In this document: positions 10,676-21,384 of the stretch, one piece after another
Layout of the letters: every line of letters starts with the position of its first letter
Numbering within the stretch: the stretch's first letter is position 1
DNA from: Proales similis
Lineage: Eukaryota > Rotifera > Eurotatoria > Ploima > Proalidae
Assembly (NCBI GenBank): GCA_019059635.1
Contig: JAGVRJ010000006.1
Location: 1,178,001-1,242,000 of the forward strand
Length of the DNA stretch: 64,000 nucleotides
Direction of reading: 5' to 3'
The notes under the pieces: model-generated
Seen by the model: the letters and a program-made list of their open reading frames with translations, nothing else
Database searches by the model: none
What the model was told of the DNA's origin: nothing
Translations under genes and position numbers: made by a program

Positions 10676-13600
10676 TTGTCCTTTTTCCCCCCTTTATTTT
10701 TTCACTTCCAAAAGCCCATTCAAGTCTATGCAGCTTCAATCACGTAGCAATCATAAAAAAATAACATGATGAAAAAGCGTGCAGCGCACACTTGCGACAA
10801 ACTTTCCAATTACCAGCAGCCATCAACAGCAAAAAAAAAGAAAAAAAAAAAAGTATCACAATTATGGTCGCCACTTTCCAATCTCTTATTGGCCTTTCCT
10901 AAAATATCCTTTTATTCGCCTCTTTTTCTAATTCTTTTTTCCTTTTTATTAATCGATGCATTAGTCCTTCATACTTGGCTGAATAAATGTGAATAATAAA
11001 AAAACATTGTATGTGCGTGCGTGTGTGTGTGGGGCGTCTATTCAAAGCCGTTTGTTTCATATCTCGTGTGCCTCTTATGAACCTTGATTTCAAAAGCACA
11101 TTGAAGTGTTCGCTTTTGGCTACTTTGTTCTTGGATTGTAAGATCGAACTCGTCGCCGCTAGAATCAAAAGAATGTAGAAATAGCTTTGCAGTTCAGTTC
11201 GAATTTTCGTCTGAATTGAGCTTTTCAGGCTTCTAATTTGACTGCTAAATATAGATTTCTTTGTCGTCTGCTCTAGTAGTTGTCTTGAGCATTCGGCTTC
11301 CTTATAAATATTTCGTTAGCAGCTTTCCAACGCGCTCTAGTGAACATAATATGGGCCTGTGCGATCATTGGCGCCTGTCGCTGCTCATCTAAACCAATTT
11401 GAGTGCAAGTTTTCACTCGGTCTAAACATCGCCCTTTCGCCAATCAAATTTGATCAAATGAAATTGAAGAATTTGTCTTCTTGTCTGCTGTGTGAAATGA
11501 ATAAGGGCGGAAACTGTCACTTGGTCTACAAGAACAGAATGTAGTCGAACGAATAGCTTCGCAATCTTTGCCTACTTTGCCGCCTCTCACTTGAGCGTAG
11601 AAAATTGCTCCAAGTCAGCCAACTTACAAGTCTAAATCATTTATTTGTCGTTTATTTGCTGTGCATGTTGATAGCACTTAAAGAGAATTTCCTAGTGGAA
11701 TATCGAGCATTCCAATTTATCTAACAAGGCAGAGTCTTTGCATGTGAATGCAAGTTGCTGTACAACTTGAACAGCTAAGAGCTCGATTAGGCCGCATTTA
11801 GTTGGCAATTTTACCGATTGAACCATTCAAGTTGCATGAAGCATGAACCATGCATGCTTACTCAATGCTCAGGCGATCTGAATCGATTCAATTGACGTTT
11901 TTAATTCACTTGATTGCTGCAAAGCCTCATTATCACCGTCGTATTGTTCGTCATTGCCTATCGTCAATCGCCAGAGTTCATCAAATGATAATTGCGCCGG
12001 CCAGAATTTCGCCATCGCAGCTGAATGAAATAATTCATTTCCAATCAATCTTCCATCTATTTCCGCTTTCCTGCTTGTACATCCGGCACGGTTTTCACCT
12101 TCAGCCGATGTACAGACGCAGACAGAATAAAACCCTAACGACCAACGAAATTAAGTAACATTTGGGGGGCCATTGAGAAGCGCATTCAAATGCCAAAACT
12201 TCTAGTCGGAAACAGAGAAGCTTTGATTGATTTGCATCCTTTCACTCCATGGTACACTTTGGTTCAATGTTATTTTCAACCTTGGCTTTTATTTTGCATT
12301 CTTTGCGCGTTGATTCAATAAGCTCTCTTGCAGGCAATTCAGAATAATAGCGGCACGCGTCTAAGAGCGCTCTTGATTTTGCGCTTATTAAGTGTTAAGT
12401 CTAGTCATGCGGAGAATAAGCACAGCCAAGAAAACAACAATGACAATCGAAAATGTAGACGCCATTTCGCCTGTTTGCTTCACACTTCTCTCATATCGAA
12501 TGTTTGTTTCCCCTCCGGCCCCTGTCTGGGCTTCATTTAATTTCAAAAACTCGATTAAAGTAACTATTATCGCTCTAGTTCTCTCCGCCTCTTTCTCTTG
12601 TTCTCCTACTCGCTTAAACTTACCGGATCGAACTGCATGCAAAAATGCAAACAAGAGCTACAGAACTAGCGATATTTGCCATATATTTGCTAGATTGGCA
12701 TTCACATTGCTTATCTTCTCCCCCTTTCTTTTTTATTTGCCCTTAAGGCATCGCAGTGTATAATTGAATTTTTACGCGCAAACAAGCGAGACTTGGAGCA
12801 GTAGCTAAAAAGCTAAAGGAGCAAATCGGGAGGCCTCAACCGCAGCAGAAAGCGAGCAGCAGTGGCAGTTTCAGCTGCCTACAACTGCACTGGTGCGCGT
12901 CTAGCCAAGTCAGAGAGCGGCTTGCTGCACTCAGCACTTTAGACTGACTGCTGCCTGCTTGCCTGACTTGTTTACTGAATGAAGAGGCTGATAAACGCCC
13001 GAGCAGAATTGTTTCAATATTGCTTATAATTGAGTAGATTGCTCTCGACCCTTGAGCTCTCGATTCAAAATGAGCTCGTTCAACTTGCTTGATCATCGGC
13101 GTTCAAAAAGAATCTAGAACTCGTTGGTTTTTACGCTTTTCCCAGTTCGAAGCGCATCTGATTAACCACTTTAATCATTCAGCCGTCATTTGATTGACGC
13201 CTGTTTTCAAACCACTGTAATCGGCTGTTTCTCTTATCAAGCACTCTTTTAAGTTTTGGATCGACATTCGACCGCAATTAGGCATATATTTTGCATTTTG
13301 CCAAGATTTCGATTATGGCCGGTTCCTCTTGAGACCAGGATGATTATGGGCTTTTTCACCTTAAATTGTCATCCATTATTAAGTTGCTTCGATCATTCAG
13401 CTCTGTCTCATCTCTTCTTCGCCATTTTAGCGCTGTTTCACTCATGTTCTTGCCGGTTCAATATCCAAGGAGCCTGAGTTCCATTGTTATGCTCTAATCC
13501 CTCTCTTCCTCTCTCTCTCTCTGTTTCTACTGCGTCATTGAAATACTCTTTCAACCGCATCAGTGTTCATCTTCTCGCCTCAGTTTTTTTTTTGCAAAGA

Positions 13601-13846
13601 AAAAAAAAATGAATGGAAGAGACAGGCGAAAATAATTTCCGCTCCCCGCTACGCCTATTAGAAACCTGCTACGCCCATTAGAAATCTAAAAATAGCTACT
13701 AATCATCAAGCCTACATTAATCAGCTGAAATAGACTCTCATTTAGATCGATTCATTCTTTATTTAAAAATCAAACTGTGAATATAATGAACCGAGAAGCT
13801 TGAAGATGGAGCCAGCGAGTATTGCCGAGTAAAGTAAGCGACTAGG
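10676..13846. other. Gene-free stretch, 3.2 kb
   Basis: Between INCENP and the neuropeptide GPCR. Only short, low-complexity reading frames occur. It holds a likely INCENP poly(A) area (AATAAATGTGAATAATAAA near 10981-10999), a GT-rich repeat near 11011-11031, a CT-rich tract at 13503-13522, and a 20 bp direct repeat at 13648-13687. Probably the upstream regulatory region and 5' UTR of the GPCR. Confidence 0.6.
13648..13687. repeat. Tandem direct repeat, 2 x 20 bp
   Basis: Two adjacent 20 bp copies, GCTACGCCTATTAGAAACCT then the same with two changes (C for T at position 9, T for C at position 18). It lies about 160 bp upstream of the GPCR start codon. Confidence 0.8.
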
Positions 13847-15238
13847 ATGGCTTCACAGGAGATATTTAACTGTCCGATGGGCAACAATTACTTCAACTAC
13901 TCGGACGAGCGGATCGATGAGCTGCTCGAGTACAAATATCTGCTGAACGGCTGGACGTGTATGGTGATTATAGTGATCGGCATGGTGGCAAACCTGATCG
14001 CAGTGTTCGCTCTCTTGCACCAGAACATGAGAAAATCGTCCACTAACGTCTACTTGTTGGCGCTGTCGTTCAGCAACTTGATGAGTCTCGCTTGTATGCT
14101 GCTGACCTCGAGTTTGCGCTTTCTGCTTGTCCACCCCTATCGAGCTGTCTACTGCATTCACTGGTACGAGAGCTGGATAAATCTTCTGTTGCCATACTTG
14201 GCTCCTCTCAACCAGTTCTTTCAACTGAGTGGCATTTACTTGACAATGGCAGTCTCAATCGATCGCTTCATATTGGTCAGGACTCGGCTAACGCTGGGCA
14301 ACAAGCTCAGACGCAAGAAGATTACATGTTTTACCATATTTCTCATTTATCTATTCTGCTTCTCGTTCACCTTGCCCAATTGGTTTGTGTACGAAAGCAA
14401 GCGAATTGAGATTCCAGGTCTCAGCTCGGCCTCTTCAGCTCACCAACGCAATGTCACCTTCATTTCAACCGGCTACTCTAAATTTGGCCAGAGCAAATTC
14501 ATTAGCAGCCTGCTCAATGTCTATTTGTACATACCGTTCGTGTTTGCCGTTCCGATTGTAATTTTGTTTATTGTAAACACGTTGATTATTTACGAGCTGG
14601 TGAAAATTCGCGCCCGAAAGCGTCAGCTCGGTTCGGTTGGCCGCGGTGAGCGCACAAGCATAACTGTCATGCTGATCATGATCGTCATTGTTTTTCTCGT
14701 TTGTCAAGTGCCTCTTGCAGTCTCACATATTATTCTTGCCTACTACCCGCTGGTGACCTACAACATGGCATACGTGATCTACAATTCATTTACGCACATT
14801 CTGACTTGCATCGACTTGTCAATCAATTTCGTTCTCTTCTGCTACTTTGCGGTCACTTTTCGCGAGACAATTCGATACATGTTCTGCTTGCGCAACTCGC
14901 TACCGGTCGACTCGAGAGCAGCCAGCTTCTATTTCAGTGAAGTAAACAAACGCAATTCGATCATTCAATCGCTGATGACCTCTGTGCTCAGCTCACGGCG
15001 AGGCTCGAGCATCGATGTCAACCGAAAGGCGCATAGGCAAGCAATCAGCAAACGCCGTCAGTCAGAACCTTTCATACTCACCCCAGTGACATCGCCCAGA
15101 GCCGCCAGAAGTAAATCAACCGACAAGCAGCCTGGCAGCGGCAACGACGACCACGGCGAAGAAATGCAAAACTTTAAAATGGAGCCGATCGTCAACCCGA
15201 TGCGGGTTAAAGTCAAGTTCTCGCATTCGATCGAATGA
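13847..15238 (+). CDS. Rhodopsin-class neuropeptide GPCR (FMRFamide-receptor-like)
   Basis: Intronless, 463 residues, seven predicted membrane segments. TM1 is near residues 33-57 (MVIIVIGMVANLIAVFALL, with the conserved GxxxN). TM2 shows LLALSFSNLMSLA. TM3 ends in AVSIDRFILVRT, an IDRF variant of the DRY motif. TM6 has VIVFLVCQVPLAV, and TM7 DLSINFVLFCYF, a form of the NPxxY region seen in FMRFamide, myosuppressin and related insect/mollusc receptors. The N-terminus has N-glycosylation sites (NYSD); the long C-tail is Ser/Arg rich, with RRGSS and KRRQS sites suited to kinase control. Ligand cannot be told from sequence. It converges on the RNFT gene. Confidence 0.85.
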   Translation: MASQEIFNCPMGNNYFNYSDERIDELLEYKYLLNGWTCMVIIVIGMVANLIAVFALLHQNMRKSSTNVYLLALSFSNLMSLACMLLTSSLRFLLVHPYRAVYCIHWYESWINLLLPYLAPLNQFFQLSGIYLTMAVSIDRFILVRTRLTLGNKLRRKKITCFTIFLIYLFCFSFTLPNWFVYESKRIEIPGLSSASSAHQRNVTFISTGYSKFGQSKFISSLLNVYLYIPFVFAVPIVILFIVNTLIIYELVKIRARKRQLGSVGRGERTSITVMLIMIVIVFLVCQVPLAVSHIILAYYPLVTYNMAYVIYNSFTHILTCIDLSINFVLFCYFAVTFRETIRYMFCLRNSLPVDSRAASFYFSEVNKRNSIIQSLMTSVLSSRRGSSIDVNRKAHRQAISKRRQSEPFILTPVTSPRAARSKSTDKQPGSGNDDHGEEMQNFKMEPIVNPMRVKVKFSHSIE

Positions 15239-15482
15239 ACGGCTTTTCGAATCATCAGTGCTTAGCTGTTTTTTGAGTTTTGTTCAAGTTAACTGGTTTG
15301 TTCAATTCTTTAGGCAGCAGACAGTGACAGACGGAATAAAATTTTCGAACAAAATGTTGAGGCAATTAAATATATTGAGTTCACTTAGAAAAATGGAATT
15401 GACCTCTGTTCGAGGTCAGTCAACTTTAATGTAATGAAAGTTAAACTGGCAGGCAAAAGCTTGAATTTGGTTCAATTTCTCG
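15239..15482. terminator. Convergent 3' region of GPCR and RNFT genes
   Basis: About 244 bp separate the two converging stop codons. An AATAAA-type signal (GGAATAAAATT near 15334) suits the GPCR. A perfect 7 bp stem with a 5 bp loop (TGACCTC-TGTTC-GAGGTCA) lies at 15400-15418. Confidence 0.5.
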
Positions 15483-16875
15483 TTAAAACCATTGAACTGA
15501 GAACGGTGTTGAGCCATCGCGGTATTCGGGCTTTCGAATCGAAACTCTTGCTCGACACATTGGACACGAGTTCTCTTTGTCTAGCCACAAGCAAACGCAG
15601 TCTTGACAGAATACATGCTGGAAATTGGCCGGCGGGCCGACAGTTAGTTGCAGAAGATTATTGAACGAATAAGAGAGGCGCTTACTTTACACTTGAGAAT
15701 GACTGGATTGCAGAATTTATCTTGGCAAATGGGACATGAGACGTTTTCGGACTCTTCGACGCGAATCGGCACTCCGTAGCTCTGATGAAGCCGAGTTCAA
15801 TTCTGATTGAACACAGTGAACAATTTTAAGTGTTTGGCTTACCGTGTCGTTTAACAGTTCCTTTATCGATTTGTTGAGGCTAACCACCAAAGAAAAGATC
15901 TGGTTGGCCTTGAACACAATATAGGCAATGCATAAGAAGAGAATAAAAGAAGAGGACGAGTCGCCGTTTGAGCTCTTCTTCAACTCGATTGCCTCGGACG
16001 ATGTGCTCAGCAGATATTGGTTGTTTTCCTGATGATTTAAAAACAAGAGCCAGGGATGAATGGGCGTTGTTGAACGATAGACCATTGAGATCATTTCAAG
16101 AGTTGAATAGAAGCCGCCTCGCTTGCGTAGAGGTACGACGCCGAACGGCAGCGCGGTCACAACCGCCTTGAGTGAAATGATCATGAATTTTATAATTGTG
16201 TCTGAACACGTGATTAGCCACATCAGATTCCAAATGTCCATTTTGGCCAAATTGGTCTTCATAAATATTAGGCTGCTCGACGCATTGGTTCTTTAGTGAC
16301 AGATTTTAACACTTCAATTGGAAGTTTACTCACCATTTTTCTAATTGATATTCTTTGAATATGATGAAGAACAACGTGATGTTTAAAGTGAGAAAAACAA
16401 TCAAGAGCAAAAGCTTCAGGTTTTCTTTACGGTCCTAAAAATAGAATCGAGCGAAGATGGAGAGACGAGTGGTTCAGAGTTGAAATAGAATAAAGTTCTG
16501 TTCGAATGTGCTTACTTTGAGCTCAATTTGTCTGACAAGGGCTCGATTCGACCAGTGAAGAGTAAGAATGAAGCCGAGTATGATGAAAAAGCCGAGCAAA
16601 TGTTGGAGGAATATTTTGGCCGCAACAATCATGAAAAACGGAAGGCTGGACTGGAGCGTTTGAAACATAGCCATGTAAAAGTTGTTGTTTATGTTCTGGT
16701 CAACCAGAGTAGGCGGCGGTTGCTGGTGCGGCACCGAGTCTGAAGCCTCTTCCATTTGGGCTGTTGGTGACTCGCTTCCGTTTTCTGCACGACTGGTGAC
16801 TGCGGCGTTCATCATTTCCAGAATCACGTTGTCAATATCAGAACGACGAACAGCGCCAGGCGAACTTCTCTCCAT
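15483..16875 (-). CDS. RING finger and transmembrane protein (RNFT1/2 type E3 ligase)
   Basis: Exons 16875-16516, 16434-16334, 16272-15843, 15781-15686 and 15617-15483 give 373 residues. The N-terminus is acidic and disordered, then come about five membrane segments ([58 protein letters not shown] and others). The C-terminus is a C3HC4 RING: CPICQDKFCNPVILKCKHVF then CQDCVCLWLDKENSCPMCR, with an intron cutting just before the RING histidine. This plan, including LIFMKTNLAKMDIWNLMWL before the TM helix, matches the RNFT family of ER membrane ubiquitin ligases. I chose the ATG at 16875; a TTTGCAG acceptor-like site sits 17 bp upstream. Confidence 0.9.
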
Positions 16876-17395
16876 TGTGTCCGATCGATTCTCTGCAAAG
16901 TTAAACAATAGAACTCATTAAAGCACAAGGCCGCGTTGACCACAGCAGGAGGCTATTCGTCTACCTTGCGTCTCTACTGGTATAAGATCGCTCATAGTAC
17001 GGCCTAGTTCTAAACAACCAAGCACAGCCGGGCTCTCTCTTGCAAGATCATTATGTTGATGATTGCTCATTAGTAATGAGCTCGCCAAAGCATAAGAGCA
17101 GCCTTCATAAACCCCTGCGCGCATTGAGCACACAGTCTAGTCTGACTCATGGACGGTACGGCACCAAATCGAATCGAACCACCAACTCAGCATTTGTCTC
17201 CCCCCGACACCTTCCTATTGACGATCTTGGCCGAACATTCGCAATTGAAGTGAAAATCTTTCTCGGAAATTGGCCACCACGGTTTATTCATTTTAAACGT
17301 AAAATGGATAAGGAAAAGCAATCACGGGCGTTAGAAAAAAGGTAAGAAAACCGAACGAGAGTTGGGTTTTAAGATTCGAGGCGGGTTAGACCGGA
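16876..17395. other. Intergenic, 520 bp
   Basis: Between the RNFT start and the PRELID3 stop, both minus strand. It should hold the RNFT promoter or leader. A plus-strand open frame of about 100 codons occurs but has no family similarity. Confidence 0.4.
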
Positions 17396-17947
17396 CTAAA
17401 ATGATTCAGAGAGCTTGCCATTGAGCTTTTTAGCGTCGTCGGTGATTGCATTCATTTTTTGAATTATAAACTCGATCGCTTGTCTGCCTTTGCTGGCGTT
17501 GACGGTCATTTTCGACGCCATCGTGTTCTCAAGGTAGTCGATTAGAGGAACGTTTTGCACAGTGATCACTGCCTCTTGCTTGAGAAGCGTTTTATTGTTA
17601 TCATTCGGATGGATGGAGTATTCAAGTCTCTCGTCGATATTGACCACGTTGCTGAATGTCAAATTTCTGGAGCGAAGCGAGAGCTTTTTGTTTTTGATGT
17701 CGATGACTGAATGCTCGCTGGCGTAGCATGTCTGATTTCCACCGAGTAATTTGGCAACCCATGGCGATACGGACCACTGGGTGGTCATGAGGCGATGAGA
17801 TTTGATCATGTGGCCGTCGATTTGACGATCGACCACATCCACGCCGACCACGCCCGGATTCAGCGGATTCGGATACTTTTTCAATGCTGCTCGCACCACA
17901 TTCTCCCATGTGTGATCGAATACATGCTCCGATGACCAAATTTTCAT
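17396..17947 (-). CDS. PRELID3: PRELI domain protein 3 (slowmo homologue)
   Basis: Intronless, 183 residues. Family members carry phospholipids between mitochondrial membranes with TRIAP1-type partners. The PRELI/MSF1 domain covers residues 1-170: MKIWSSEHVFDHTWENVV, KKYPNPLNPGVVGVDVVDR, HRLMTTQWS, LEYSIHP, LKQEAVITVQNVPL and MASKMTVNASKGRQAIEFII. The start MKIWSSEHVFDH matches PRELID3/slowmo better than PRELID1. Upstream in-frame codons exist but lack ATG. The base pair AG lies directly before the ATG. Which vertebrate paralogue (A or B) cannot be assigned. Confidence 0.95.
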   Translation of the reverse strand: MKIWSSEHVFDHTWENVVRAALKKYPNPLNPGVVGVDVVDRQIDGHMIKSHRLMTTQWSVSPWVAKLLGGNQTCYASEHSVIDIKNKKLSLRSRNLTFSNVVNIDERLEYSIHPNDNNKTLLKQEAVITVQNVPLIDYLENTMASKMTVNASKGRQAIEFIIQKMNAITDDAKKLNGKLSESF

Positions 17948-18641
17948 CTTGCCCGCCACGCTCTCTTAAATAAACAAATAAACAGTCGAAAGAGATTTAG
18001 AATTTTTGTCTTTTGCTTTTCAATTCGGACTTGTCGAGAATTTACTCTTCAAGTCAATGAATGATGTGCGAGTATTCAAATGCTTTCGCTTAAATCACTT
18101 CGATTCTGACTGAAAATTCAGTTCTTATGCAATTAACGCGCACACATGCAAGCGCCCTGTGCTTTTGAGCATAAAATCCAACCAAAGAACGCTCTTTGCC
18201 CCCTAGCCGAGACAGTACACGCTCTTAAATATACAGCCGGTGAGCAGGGTGCAGAAATTTCTGGAATTTTTCGCGCATAAGCCACGATCATGTGACCTGA
18301 ACGGTCATTGCGCATCTAAAATTGCATTTGTATCTGAATTGTGACCCTGACGAATGTTGAAGTGTTTCAAGACTTGAAAAAAATAGCTGCCGTTAATCGG
18401 TCTATATAGCTACTTGAGCATAACTAGCTCCTCTATACTGGCGATTGTCTTGGGCTACGAGTAAATTAAATTTGATCAAGAGGAACCTGAAAGGTGAAAT
18501 TCAAAGTTTTATTCAAAGCAGCTTTTAAGTGTTCGAACATTCAAAATCAATATCAAATAGGCCAAATGAGGTCTGCTAAACTGGTGAAATAGAAATAAAA
18601 AGTGAAAAATATATAGAAAAGTGGAGAGATGCCATTCGCAT
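17948..18641. other. Intergenic, 690 bp
   Basis: Between PRELID3 and the MFSD2-like gene. The PRELID3 promoter is expected at the low end. AT-rich near 18590-18620. No coding or RNA signal seen. Confidence 0.4.
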
Positions 18642-20819
18642 TTAAAAGGAAGCTGGACCGAGACAGGCGTTTTGGCGACGAATCACTTCAAGTTCGGCTT
18701 TTATTTCTTTGCGTCTTTGCTCGTTGATCGGATATCTCCACAACAGAACCAAGCTGAGAAGAATCATTGCGATCGGTCCGGGGACTACGATCAGTCGCAG
18801 AGCGTTTCCCACACTCTCTGGCTGTTCGCAGCATCCACTCGGACATTCAATGTAGCCGGAGAACCTTTTTGTTTTGTTGCATGAGCTAGCTTTGCTGAGC
18901 AACCAAGGCAACTTACTCAAGAACCAGAGTGGATATGGCCACCGCAATGCCGACCGCTACTTTGGTGAAGAACACGTAGAATGAGTAGAAAATGGCTTCT
19001 TTTCGCTCGCCACTTTTTATCATGTATTCATCGATCACATCCGGCAGCATGGACCTTGATAATAATTAAGATAAATGCGACTCTTATCCAACACAGGCGG
19101 TTAACAGGATCTACCATGGAAGGAGGAAGTTGATGGCGATGCCGAGGCCACAGAATGCGCCGACAATGTAGAATAGCCAAACTAGCATTCGCTCTTGATT
19201 AGCTCATTCAGTTAGAATTTATTGTTCAGTTTTCGCTTACTCGGTCCCTCCAAGAAGTAAAGTGCCAGCAAATTTGGAATGAAGATCTTGATCGCTTTGT
19301 TTTAAACAATTTGTAAACATTCGTGAATAATTTCTCACCATCAGACCGATTGCGTAGGTGGTTTTCTTTCCGAATCGAACCATGCACTTGTGCCAAAGAG
19401 GAAGACTTAGAATGCTCGCCACCTGAATGAGCAGTTAATGATGCAAACAATGTTTAGGAAATTCCAAAACAAAACAGACCAACAGGACAATAATAATGTA
19501 CTGATATTGGCCTCCGGCGTCAATCGAGTGCTTACAATACAGAGCCAGATTGGTTTGAACCAGCTTGATTGAAGCGTGCGTCTGAAATTACTCATTGCTG
19601 ACTTTGATTGTGTTCAACTTACTTGAATTGCCAGCGAGTTTAAGAGAAAAGTGAACAGCAACAGCCAATAGGACTTGTGGCGGGCAATCGATCTTAACGA
19701 GCGGAAAAAATGGTTGTTCTTGTCAACGATCACATCTTTACAAATCGTTCAGGCCAATTGGGTTTTTTGTTAGTTGAAATAATCCTTTTAATTTACCTTT
19801 CAGTTCTTGGGTTCCGAAAAAAGTGATGCAGCAGCAAATCAGATAGAAGAACGAGACGACTCCGCCGCTAAATAGATATCCTTCGGCCTGTGGAAATTTA
19901 ATAAAAAATAAACAAAGAGTGAAATTTGTTGTAGAGATTTACCAGCTTGCCGTATGAGGGCGGCTCGTTTGTGCTGTTTGATATTGGAACGGGAGTGCTT
20001 GAGTTGCCTACTGCCTTGGTTGTCAACAGATCGTCACACGAGTAAATTGAGCCGTAAATGCTAATCATGATGCCTTGGATCACCGCTGACATCAAGACGC
20101 CGATTACTTCGAAGCTCATTCCTTGCTCGCGTGAATCGTCAATGCGTCAATGGTCATCAAGCTTTTCTAAGAGTCGATCGGAACTCACGATAAGCAGTTG
20201 CCGAGTCGCGTTCCTTTTGATTGTGCGTCAAATACATTGTCAATGAGGTGTATGGAACATGTAGACACTGGCCGAGGAAAAAAGTAAGAACGACGGACGG
20301 CAAGTGACGAATGAACAGGCATTACCGACAAAAAGGTTTGAAAAGCGCAGTAGAACACAAGGTACCAAATGGTTTTCATCTCCCGCTCAATATTCGGGAC
20401 ATACCAGAGCATCATGTAGGAGAGGACGGCGAACGGTGAAGAGAAGAGAATCCACGGACGTAGTTTGCCCCACCGGGTATTGGTTCTGTTCACAAAGTAG
20501 CCAATCAACGGGTCAGTGATCGCGTCCCACCCACGTGCAGAGAACAACACCACCGAGACTTGACGCGGCCGGATCTTTCCGAATTGTTTGAGATCATCTC
20601 AAGTAAATTAGTTGATAGACAAGTTAATACTTGGGCGATCTCCAGCAAAAAGGTCGGTATGAACAGACCGATCGCATTCGAAGTCATTTGAAAGGGAAGT
20701 CCACCAGCTGCGTAGCAGAGCTTGCGCACCACGCCAAGTCGGACAGGCGTTGAGTCAATGATGGGTGTGGCTTCGTCCTCCGATTTCATTTCAACTTGAT
20801 TCTTTGAGTTTGGAGCCAT
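18642..20819 (-). CDS. MFSD2-like sodium-coupled lysolipid transporter
   Basis: Major facilitator protein of the GPH/melibiose-permease branch, like MFSD2A, which imports lysophosphatidylcholine with Na+. I trace eleven exons, the first four 20819-20631, 20574-20326, 20267-20189 and 20121-19943. Diagnostic blocks: KLCYAAGGLPFQMTSNAIGL; SARGWDAITDPLIGYFVNRT (Na+-site Asp pair); TRWGKLRPWI; CLHVPYTSLTMYLTHNQKER followed by DSATAYR; ILSLPLWHKCMVRFGKKT; WSMLPDVIDEYM; and YPINEQRRKEIKAELEVI at the end. An extracellular loop with NSSTP/NSTNEP sites fits glycosylation. All introns are near 40-80 bp. Substrate is inferred from family only. Confidence 0.9.
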
Positions 20820-21384
20820 TAGATGGGCTCGTGCTTGCCAGTGGTGAATACAATTTACTGCTATACCTGAGCATACTTGGCTCGAAGGCCAATCGAGCTG
20901 CCGGAAGCCGGTCGGACAGCCGCACCCAGGCCTTTGATATCATCAAAGTCCTCCTTCATGAGCGAGCGCGATCTAGACGCACGAAGCGAAAATAATCGTT
21001 TACAACAAGTTATTATCCAAATAGTTGTTTAAAAAGCAACGAGCATTATGATGCTAGGACGTCGAGATACTTATGAATTAATGATAAAAGAGTGACAAAT
21101 GTCTTTTCGCAACATCGTCGACAAGAAAAAGTTACCAATCTCGAGTCGTTAAACTTTTACTGACCCGGCCAACGATAAATAATTTCTTTACAGAATTGGC
21201 TTCTTATCATTGAGCAGCGTCAATCGCTCACGTTTTTTTTTATCAAAGTGAAAACAAGAATATGAGAACAATTTGATGTTAAAAAGAAAATAGAATAATT
21301 TCCTCTTATTGAGTAGTGCATAATTTTCAAGAGTTGGCAGATCGGACGCATAATTCCTCAATTGCGATTGAGCAAAATTGGTGT
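20820..21384. other. Intergenic, 565 bp
   Basis: Between the MFSD2-like start and the KCC copy A stop. AT-rich at 21060-21310 (likely KCC 3' UTR). No coding signal. Confidence 0.4.

Noticed and set aside
10766..13477. Several 60-120 codon frames on both strands in the gap before the GPCR
   Set aside because: Low complexity, no recognisable domains, and no consistent exon joins.
17040..17345. Plus-strand frame of 101 codons between RNFT and PRELID3
   Set aside because: No similarity or partner exons; likely chance in a GC-moderate spacer.
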